A stretch of 64,000 nucleotides of DNA from Ceratopteris richardii (taxonomy: Eukaryota; Streptophyta; Polypodiopsida; Polypodiales; Pteridaceae): the NCBI GenBank assembly GCA_020310875.1, contig MU260066.1:99501-163500 (forward strand), given 5' to 3'. The notes under the pieces are model-generated. The model made no database searches and had not been told where the DNA came from. It saw nothing but the letters and a program-made list of their open reading frames with translations. The position numbers were made by a program, and so were the translations under genes. The number at the start of each line of letters is the position of its first letter. Positions within the stretch are counted from its first letter, which is position 1. Shown here piece after piece: positions 55,469 through 64,000 of this stretch.

Positions 55469-56928
55469 TGTTGAGGGAGAATCAAGTAAAAGGAAGGAAA
55501 GAAGAAGACAACAAAAGAAGCTTCAAGAAAAAGGAATATCTGAAGATATATTACTGCAAGAAGCCCCGCAGGGGCGCAACACCCATCTCTGCACAGAGCC
55601 CCGCAGGGGCACACACACCAAGGAAAGGATGCAGCCCACAAGGGTGCTTCAACCTCTTGATCTTTGGTAGGTCCAGATCGAAGACTGTAGCACCTTATCC
55701 TCACACCTTCCACTGGTGGCGTGCATGGCAACCCGACTTATCAAGCAAGACAAATGTATCAGGCCCAGAGGATGTAAAACAAGAATTAAGAAGAGGCCGT
55801 CAAAACTGAACACCTGTTTTATAAACAGGCAAAACTGAGCAAGGGTTGCGTGCAGGGAAAAAAGTGAATAATACAGCAGGGTCCGATGTGTGCAACTAGG
55901 ACAAATCAGAGGACCACTAAAACGTAATGCAAGACTGATGAACATGCAAAATTGACCAAAAAAATGCATGCGGACAACAAACTGAAGACAAGAAGTAAAG
56001 CCTGTCAAGGGACGACAGAGGCAAAGAGGGGGAGAGTGTTGCAGAGCTAAAAAGAGCACAAAGCAGAGAAAAAGACGGGTCCCAAAATTTTTCCGATTTG
56101 GACACCCAATTTTTGTATTATAACCCTTCTTGCAATATATTTTCTGTTGTAAATGCACTAGAGGAGTCCTCTAGATGCATCCCTTCAGAAGATTAGAAAC
56201 TTACTCATGTAAAATAGTAGGAAATTAGTATTTTAGTGAATAAAGTGCCAGTCTCTTGTGTGAAAGGACCAATTTTAAGGCACAAGTATATAAATCAATT
56301 TGTGACTCTTTGTAAAGACTTTTTGCCATTGTGAGAATAGAGAGCACAGAAATTCGAATTTGTGTCTTCTTCACTCTATATCTTCTTCTTTGTGAGCTTA
56401 TGTGCATGTGTATTTCTTATAAAGAGTGTTAGGAAGTGTTGCCTATCCATGAAAGTGTTTGTTTGCTGTTGTTGAGGTGTGTGCGAAGTGTAGGAAGTGC
56501 TGAAGTGTAGGAAGATTTTCCTACGACTCAGTATTTTGCTCATAATTTGAGGTAGGAGTGTCAGAATTGAGTGAAACTACTGCCATTGGATGCGTTTTCT
56601 CAAGAGCTTTGAAATGCATATGCTATTTGCTATATTTGGAGTTCGGAGCTGAGAGAAAAGTCCAATTTACTGACGGCTGCTGCACCAAGTATCGTGACAC
56701 CATGACTGACAGTTGAAGCTTGTTTGGATTAGTTTTTGCCTTGTTTACACTCTTTGAGTAGTTCATTTGCATTGATCATCACTTGATTGCATGTCCTCAT
56801 ACACTCGGCTAGGTTTGTATACTCATCGGATTGATAATTAAAGCGTGAATCCCCACTATATGCACTTGAGGGGGATTGAGGTATAGTCTCTTTCTCCACA
56901 AGTCCCTAAGTTGGTACTTAGGTCAACA
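55469..56928 (+). repeat. 3' LTR of element H
   Basis: 1460 bp, about 3% different by eye from the 5' LTR. It has the same two GCCCCGCAGGGGC palindromes (near 55565 and 55599). Confidence 0.93.
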
Positions 56929-56933
56929 ATGAC

Positions 56934-58236
56934 TTAAGGTCTTTCAAGAGGGGAGCTTCCCTAGAACTCTCTCCTTTATGTTTGCTAGGAAAAAGAACAT
57001 CTTTCCTAATCGTCTCCATAGGAAGAGTAGGCATCTGCCTTTCCTTCCTAGCTAGGAAAGGGGTAACATGTGTCTCAAGTGAGATAATCTGAGACTTAAT
57101 CTATTCAATGACAGACGTCATGCTACCAATGTATCTCTACCCTAAGGGTTTTTTCCTTGAACTCTGTGAATTTTTTGTTAGTAACAAAATCATCCTAGAG
57201 TTCCACATGAGAGTACTCTTCTTCTTGTGGCTCTTTTCCCTCTACCTTTTGCTCAACTTCCTACTGAAGCTCTACCTCTTCCATCCTATGGTTAGGGTCC
57301 TAAAGTTGTTTCTCTCTAGGTGGAGAAGTGTGTTCTAAAACATTTTTACCCTTGGAATCCACATTTCACTCGCCCCGTTTACTAACTAGAGTGTGTAAAA
57401 AGGAATGGAAGTAAACTTAATATGCAAGAAAGAGAGAAAAAGTGATACTAGAGCACTTCCCTAATACAAAATAATTCTTCCAAAGTGGAATCGAAATGAT
57501 CTTTGAAACATGAAGGCATTGATCTGCAATCCTCATTGGGCCCAAATGAAAATTTGAAATGTCCGGTTGGCCCGAGAGGGTTGAGACCACCAAATACCAG
57601 CAAAAACGATGCCTAAAGTGTATAGCAATAGCCCCAAATAAGAAAAATGAGCCAATTTGAAGCACTTTTGGTTTTCCCCAATATTTACTAGTCCAAAATA
57701 AGTGGTCCAACACTTGCACTTCAAAGATATGAAGCTATTCAAGTGAAAAAAGTCGATTTCAATGCCAAATGACTAGAAACTAGGCCTTGGAGTGGATGCC
57801 AAGTTTCTACTGAAGTGTTGGAGAGGGATTTTGGTTGGGAAAGACTTCTCTAAATAATACATCATTTTTTGTTTACAAAGCTTAAGAATGTAGCTTTGTA
57901 ATGTGACAAAGATCTCTTGAATCGGATGTCAGAGCACAAAGCAATGAATCAAAGAAAATGGGTATGTTAAGGTAGGGATGTGAAAAAGAAATTCATCATA
58001 AAGAGGGTACTTTGGAGGTTTGGAAATGGATGTTTAAAAAAATCTTCACTTGTTCTAACAGCCCTTGTCCAATAAACAGAGTCCAATATACAAGTACATG
58101 CCTTGTTGCTTCCCCAATATTGCTCAACTCTCAAGCTTTTGCTTGCCACAATCAATTCTCTATCCTGATCTCCCCGTGTATGTACACTTCTGTATCATTT
58201 GTGCACGTTGCGACTATCCCCTGGCTCTGATACCAA
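56934..58236 (-). pseudogene. Gypsy element G: gag half right of H, with primer site
   Basis: Continuation of the sequence cut by H at 27043. No clear protein motif is kept in this part. It ends at a minus-strand primer site TGGTATCAGAGC (near 58226-58237), and an LTR-like start TGTTGGC follows at 58238. Broken. Confidence 0.55.
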
Positions 58237-58237
58237 T

Positions 58238-58560
58238 GTTGGCTCCCTATAAACCTCCTTGTTTTTTTGGCTTCTACCACAGCATCCCCGAGGAGAACGA
58301 TAAAGACTAATGCCAACTAGAAACTCAGATCGCGAGTTCATGGATAAAAATCATATCTTATCTGCCCAAACATGCATGTTGAAACCATAAACTCTCTTCC
58401 CATTTCTTCTACATGGGTGTCACGTGGCACTCATGGGTTTAATTAACTAATGGAGACTAAGAGAAGGGTCCTACCCTTCTCTCACAATCATTCCACATAA
58501 CATGGTTCAACCCTTGTTGAATCCACCAATTACAATCCAATCAACCAAGTGAAAACTTCG
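58238..58560 (-). repeat. Probable LTR of element G (boundaries uncertain)
   Basis: It begins right next to the primer site with TGTTGGCTCCCTATAAACC. It has no partner copy in the window that I could see, so the far end is a guess. Confidence 0.4.
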
Positions 58561-58599
58561 AAAGATCAATTAGTCAATTATGCAGTTCCTATGATTATA

Positions 58600-59760
58600 A
58601 TTTGGTATAAATCTAAACTTATTTCTTAAGTCTTAATTGATGGTGGTTCAAATGTGAACATTTCTACTCTATCTCATCAAATGGGGTTGATAATTTGCAA
58701 CCAACCCCCTTTTATATTTGTATAGATTATCAATCTTGAGTCCAACCTATCAGACGCATTACGGATATTCCTATCCGTATTCAAGATCTACTTTCCTCAT
58801 CACTTTTGTGGTTATTGAATTACTCAATCAAAAGACAAATTATAATTTACTTTTGGGTCGTCCTTGGTTAAAGCATGCAGAGGTCTAGCACGATCGGGGT
58901 TGTCAGGTAGTGACTTTCTATAAAGGATACATGAAGTATTTGGTAACTTTGGATGATAAGCAATTTTTTCCCAAGGATCAGAGGCGTATGTTAGCAGAAC
59001 CCTCTCATATGTTATAAGGATTGGATGATGATTAGGAATCCCACTTTTTGGAAGCTAATAAGAAATTATGGTCATTAGGTATTATGCATACTCTGAAAGT
59101 AATTGCTTAGTATTCCTAACAAGATCCAGTAGTAGTTGTTGTCCAACCTGAAATTATTTTGTAGGAATTTTTTGATCATTTTAATATTTTGATGGATGAT
59201 CTTCTCAAAGATACCATTGTACATGTTCAAGAACATCAGGTAGAAATGGTCAATTTGAAGCATACATCGAAACCTCAAATGGTGAAAAATTATGCAGAGC
59301 TACCAACCACATTCCAGGGTGAGCTGATCTCTCTTATGATAGAATTGAAGGATGTCTTTGGGTGGGATTATTATGAAATGTAGGGACTAGATCTACACAT
59401 ATATGAGCATAAAATTCCAATAAAACCCGATGCATTGCTTGTCTATCAACAACGATATCTGATAAATCCTAACTTTCTCACATTTGTTATTGTACCAAAT
59501 AAAATTGCAAATTATATGCTACCACTATTATAGATTCTTTTCCATTACCTTTTCTGGAACAATGGTAGATAGGGTAACTAGATGTAAAATCTATTCCTTT
59601 TTTAATGGATTTAGTGGGTATAATGAAGTACAAATGGCTAAAGAAGATATCCCTAAAACAACGTTTATTGTGATTTCGGGAGGTTTTTGCTTCTATTTTC
59701 AAGTGGTTTGGTCTTCAAAATGCCTGTATTTTCAACACTTTTGAATGTTGTATGCATCAG
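58600..59760 (+). pseudogene. Gypsy protease and RT-start remnant
   Basis: A retropepsin-like piece (LIDGGSNVNISTL, LLLGRPWLKHAE) is followed by the start of RT (VFGWDYYEM, HIYEHKIPIKP, FFNGFSGYNEVQMAKEDIPK). Heavily broken. Confidence 0.65.
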
Positions 59761-60655
59761 TTTTTTGCCCCCTATTTAATGATTTTTATGTGTGTTTTTC
59801 TTGATGATTGCTTCTAAGAAAGATTTGGAAAACCGGGGTAAGCCAACCTTATGTCCCATGCTCCTCCAACTAGCACATCGTCACATGAAGATCCATTGAA
59901 TCTTAGAAGGGATAATCTTGGACAGTTATGACATCATGTCAAAAGAACTTAGCCATATGTGCATTTTTCAAGGCAAATAACCCAGAGATGCCCTTATGAA
60001 GACAATGTTTGTGGCAAATGAAAGTTGTTCAAGACTAGACAGACTAGTGGCCACCTGTGCAATGATGAGGGATGTATGATGATGATGGTGATCTAAACTC
60101 TACTATGCCTAATGATTCTGGACAACATTTTTAGATGTATGAATGCTTGCATCTTTGATTTTCTCAAGCAAGATAGAAATGCTCAAGAAATGGCTAGTCA
60201 AGAATACATATTATATGACAAACTCTAAATGCAAGGAGCATGAATGTGATCCTTTTTGTTGGATGCACATTCTGATAAAAAACAAAACCATACATATCGT
60301 TGTGAAAGAAGAATGCTACCATCTAGACCTTTTCATGGTAAGTGTCGTTGATTCTCTGACATAGATTTTGATCAAATAATTGAACCAATCGAGAAGAATG
60401 ATGACACTCAAAGCGGTTGAAAGAGAATGATCGTCAAATTATTATTATGAGCAAGATATGGGAAAAAAACAACTATTCCCATAGCATGGAAGAATCCGCA
60501 TGTGAAGTCTTCCGAGTCGAAGAGTGCATATCTAAAAGAAAGTCAATGCAAAAACGTATTTTAAATTTCCCCACGATTCTAAGAACCACTTCAAAGTGGT
60601 TGCAAGTACGCCCAAGAGGGAGGCCAAGAAGAGACAAAGTTATGAAAATAATGAT
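59760..60655 (+). other. Unassigned debris between gypsy remnants
   Basis: About 900 bp with no convincing domain. Short open frames are not recognisable. Probably gypsy-derived spacer or an old insertion. Confidence 0.3.
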
Positions 60656-61385
60656 AGCCTGAAGAAAGAACGAGGTATATGGCTTCTTTGATAGGATGTT
60701 AGGCTACAATCAAGTACTATACATCCAAGGATCAACATAAGACCACCTTTGCAATCGAGTGGGGAATTTATGCCTTCCACATAATGTCATTTGGTCTTAG
60801 AAATACCCCAACTACATTCCAATGGATAATGTGTCACATCTTCAAAGAATGTCTTTAAATACTTAGAATTATAAATCGATGAACTATGCACATATCTCCA
60901 CGTATTAATAAATTTAGCCTTTACTAGATCTCAGAAAGATGATTGTTAAGTGTCACTTATACAAAGTTTCTTTTTGAACTGTGAAAAATATGTATTCATA
61001 ATTCACCAAGGAAAAATCCTTGGGCACATATTGTCAAGAATAGAATCTATGGATGAGGATAATATCAAAGAAATTATAGGTATTCCAAGGCCATGAAATG
61101 CAAAGAAAGTGAAAGCCTTTATGGGGCATTGTGGTTACTATGGAATCTTGATACATATGTATGAAACCATTGCTAAGCCAATGTATGGACTATTAAATAG
61201 TTTGAATGGCCGAAACACTATCAAAGCTCTTTCTAAGAACTTAAGTGATACCTTATCTTTACACCCATATCAAAGGAACCAGATTGGAATAAACCATTGC
61301 ACATCCATGTATATTCTTACATTTTTTGTAATTGGATGCATGTTTGCAGAACCAATTGATGAAGGAAATTTGTACAACCCTTGGT
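60655..61385 (+). pseudogene. Second gypsy RT remnant
   Basis: RT pieces GYNQV, then FGLRNTPTTFQW-like, a KILGHILSR-like segment and VKAFMGHCGYYGILIHMYET, related to element H (VQAFMGHCGYYRRFIHMYAI). It is another, older and heavily broken member of a similar lineage. Confidence 0.65.
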
Positions 61386-61855
61386 TGATAGTGTGCTTGA
61401 TGTACCTAAGCACTCTCTTGGCTGCATTCATATGAACATTAGTTAGTGAATTCAAAAATTGAGAAAGAACTCCTAGAACACAACACAAATCAGGTCTTGT
61501 GATGGTAGCATAATTAAGGCATCCAATTAGGTTTCTATATGTTGAAATATCTTAAAGAGACTGCACTTCACCTGCACATAGCTTAGTGTTTGGATCCACA
61601 AGTTGTGTGAATATGCTTACATCCACTCATACCATACTTATGAAGTATATCTAGCAAGTATTTCATTTGCACTAGGTAAACACCATTTTCTACATAAATA
61701 ACTTCAATTCCAAAAAAAAATTCGAGCACTCAAAGATTTGAAATCTTGAATTCATTCCAAATCTTAGCCTTTATCCATTTGATGTCTAGATCATCAATTC
61801 TTGTTATAATCAAGTCATGACATATATGTATATGTAGATAACTAGTCCTCCTTCC
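61385..61855 (-). pseudogene. Copia RT/RNase H remnant, left part
   Basis: Minus-strand copia RT end: CCVLGVLSQFLNSLTNVHMN and AAKRVLRYIKHTINQGLYKF. Upstream on the minus strand it continues after 62535, interrupted by a copia D fragment. Broken. Confidence 0.72.
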
Positions 61856-62535
61856 TTGTTGAGGTATAGGGAGGGATCTTCATCACTATTGGAATTCAAG
61901 GTCAAGCACAAGCATGGAATCATATAAAAAAAGTGGACACAGAAGAAGAGGGAGCAAATAGGGAGCTCCAAGAAGTGTATGTCAAATTTTCAGAAGAATC
62001 CCCTACAAAAACTGTGATTTTGATCACTCAAACCATTGTAAATATCATTTCACCTTTTTGTAGCTCCATTTTGTTCAAGCATAGGAGTCCTCAAGCTTGA
62101 GGAGTGTTAGAAGTATCATTCTACCAATTTTCATAATTTTTAGACTCTGTTTGAGCCCTCAAATAGACCCTAGAACCTATTTTTTAAGTATGCCAAACAC
62201 TATGTTTGGACAGGGCCAAAACTACTCAAAAAACTATAAAAAGAGCTAGAGATATTTTTGGGGTGAGCATCTTTCAGGTTGGCTTGTTAGAGAGTTGGCT
62301 AGTTGGAGATTGAAGCTTTGAAAGAGAGTTCTTGTGTAATTGAAGCTTTCCATTGTTCCTCTCTTTGCTCTTATTGTGTACACATGTGTGTGTGTATGTG
62401 TGTGCATGTTTGTGTGTGCTTTCACTCATGCACTTGTACCTTCACTTGCTCATGTTCTTTATACCAGCCCTAACGTCTCTATGGATTGACAAGTAAAGGA
62501 GGTGGTGCTTACGCTTGAGCTACAATCACTTTCCT
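61856..62535 (+). repeat. Copia family D: internal 3' end and LTR
   Basis: Internal tail with CTCCATTTTGTTCAAGC, polypurine tract CAAGCTTGAGGAG, then LTR start TGTTAGAAGTATC at 62107. The LTR has CTATAAAAAGAGCTAGAGA and a GTGTGTGTGTATGTGTGTGC tract. It matches 22216-22870 in inverse orientation and splits the minus-strand copia coding around it. Confidence 0.7.
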
Positions 62536-64000
62536 TGTATCCACACCTAGATAAATAATCCACGTCTTTGATTCCATGCCCTAGGAGCTTGCTTTAAACC
62601 ATACAATGCTCTTCTATGGTTACAAATAAAATCTGAGTATTTACGATTTTCAAACCCCAATGGTTGAGTCATGTAGATTGTCCCCTATAAATCACTATTA
62701 AGAAAAGCATTCTTTACATCCAATTGATATACTGGCCATCTCCTAGATGTGGAAACCCCAATGATTGCCCAATATGAGGTCATCTTTGCAATTGGGGTGA
62801 ATGTTTCTTCATAGTCAATCCCATAGGATTAACCAAATCCCTTTGCCACAAGCCTTGCTTTGTACCTAGCAATTAAATAGTCAGAATTTCTCTTCAAGTT
62901 ATAGACCCACTTGTTTCCAATTACATTCATCCCTTCTTGTCTTGGAACTAGAATCCATGTGATGTTGTCTTCAAGGGGTTTGTACTCTTCTTCCATGGCT
63001 GCTTACCACTCTTTTGTGTCTTTGGCCTCTTCATAGGTGGAAGCTTCATGATCTTTGATAACCCTAGACATAAAATCATACTGTCTAGCAATATAACAAT
63101 CATAGAAAAGCCTTGAGATTGGATGTTTTACCCATGATGACCTCCTTTATTCTCCTTTTGGTGGAACGAACCTTCTTTGCCTTGGTGCATTGGTCTCTGC
63201 TTTTGATGTAGCTCCCCCATTTAACATAGGTTCTTCAAAGTCTTCAACTTCATGTCCATCTTCATCAAGCCCTACCAATCTTTCATTTCCTTTATTCACT
63301 GATTGATGGGCTAAATCCATGCTTGAACTTCTTTGTATGCTTGGGCCACTAATTTCCAAGCTATCTTGAACCCTAGCTTCATATCTCCTTTTTGCCTCTT
63401 CAATATCTTCATCCTGCACTAGAACTCTGGAAGCATACCATGGTTTGAGTTCATCAAACACTACCTCTCTAGATACCTTTTAACTCCTTTGTATTAGGGT
63501 TGTAGCACCTGTTACCTTTTTTCTCCATAGCATAATGAATAAAGATACATCTTTCAGCCCTTGCATCCATATTACCTCTCAATTCTTGAGGCACATGTGT
63601 ACACACTCAAAGATTCTAATGTATGAAAGGTTTCCTTCTACTCCATCCCTCCTTAGGTGCCATGTCATGTACCCTTGATATGGGACACCTATTTATCAAG
63701 TACACAGTAGTAGAGACAACATCTGCCCAATACATTAAAGGCACATTCATTTCATTTAACATAATTCTAGCAATTTCAGCAATATACCTATTCTTCCTCT
63801 TTGCCACACCATTTTTTTGGGAAGTATACCTACAAGTGATTTGCCTTTTTATATCTTGGTCCTACAAGAAATCATAGAAAGCATGCAAGAAGTATTCACC
63901 CTCTCCATCTGACCTTAGGGTTTTGATGTAGCAACTTGTCTCCTTCTCAACCTATGGTTTGAAACTTTTGAACACATCAAACACATCTGATTTTTGCTTC
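62536..64000 (-). pseudogene. Copia RT and integrase remnant running off the window
   Basis: Minus-strand copia coding: an RT start region with KALYGLKQAPRA-like DNA near 62590, the linker (VFDELKPWYASRVL) and integrase end (NRYIAEIARIMLNEMNVPLM, YWADVVSTTVYLINRCP). It continues past 64000. Broken many times. Confidence 0.75.

Larger units (their letters stand above)
27044..56928 (+). mobile_element. Giant Ty3/gypsy element H
   Basis: LTRs at 27044-28501 and 55469-56928 both run TGTTGAGGGAG..GGTCAACA, flanked by target duplication ATGAC (27039-27043 and 56929-56933). A tRNA-Asp primer site, a repeat-rich leader, gag, protease, RT, RNase H and integrase lie on the plus strand, followed by about 5 kb of further coding after integrase. 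It spans 29.9 kb, of which 12.36 kb is a DNA transposon, leaving about 17.5 kb of its own, which is very large for gypsy and comparable to Tat/Ogre elements. Whole in outline, broken inside by the transposon plus about half a dozen smaller breaks. LTR difference of about 3% suggests an age of roughly a million years at common plant rates (an assumption). Confidence 0.93.

Overview
The window is a repeat-filled stretch of what looks like a large-genome land plant. The evidence is Ty1/copia and Ty3/gypsy elements with initiator-tRNA-Met or tRNA-Asp primer sites, a chromodomain-bearing chromovirus, long AT-rich LTRs, and small GT-AG introns of 73-86 bp. I found no host housekeeping gene, tRNA or rRNA gene. 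The species cannot be fixed from the sequence.

Layout. 1-3225 holds old fragments: a copia 3' end with its LTR, a gypsy RT scrap, a (TA)n tract and a chromovirus 5' LTR. 3226-14610 is an old copia element (E) that contains a solo LTR, and its 3' LTR is split by a younger, nearly full-length copia element (F, 8728-14284, target duplication TTTAC). 14611-16799 is a reversed gypsy fragment related to the large element further on. 16805-22210 is a copia element (B) with two 1.08-kb LTRs and target duplication ATGGT. 22216-25850 holds copia LTR debris and the 3' half of a chromovirus. 25850-27043 plus 56934-58236 is a reversed gypsy element split by a giant gypsy element (H, 27044-56928, target duplication ATGAC, 1.46-kb LTRs about 3% apart). 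58238-64000 is more gypsy and copia debris.

The centrepiece is a 12.36-kb DNA transposon at 37596-49953, inserted inside the integrase part of H. It has about 30-bp terminal inverted repeats starting GGGCGAAAAACGGCC and a TA on each side. It encodes at least five proteins: a BAH-like protein (+), a Ulp1/C48-type cysteine peptidase (-), a divergent histone H3 that starts MARTKKTARK and has CENH3-like features (-), an unrecognised 497-residue protein (+), and a 736-residue candidate DDE transposase (-). It also carries sixteen 67-69 bp perfect-armed hairpins. Their outer 18-bp arms are nearly constant, while their inner arms change in sequence but keep pairing. They lie upstream of the H3 gene, in the 5' UTR and intron of the 497-residue gene, and between other genes. 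None were noticed outside the transposon.

A mobile element that encodes its own H3 variant, a SUMO-protease-like enzyme and a possible chromatin reader suggests an element that handles its own chromatin. That role is inference; the H3 and peptidase identities rest on visible motifs. All retroelement copies are treated as fossils: several are whole in outline (two LTRs and target duplications) but every coding region is broken.
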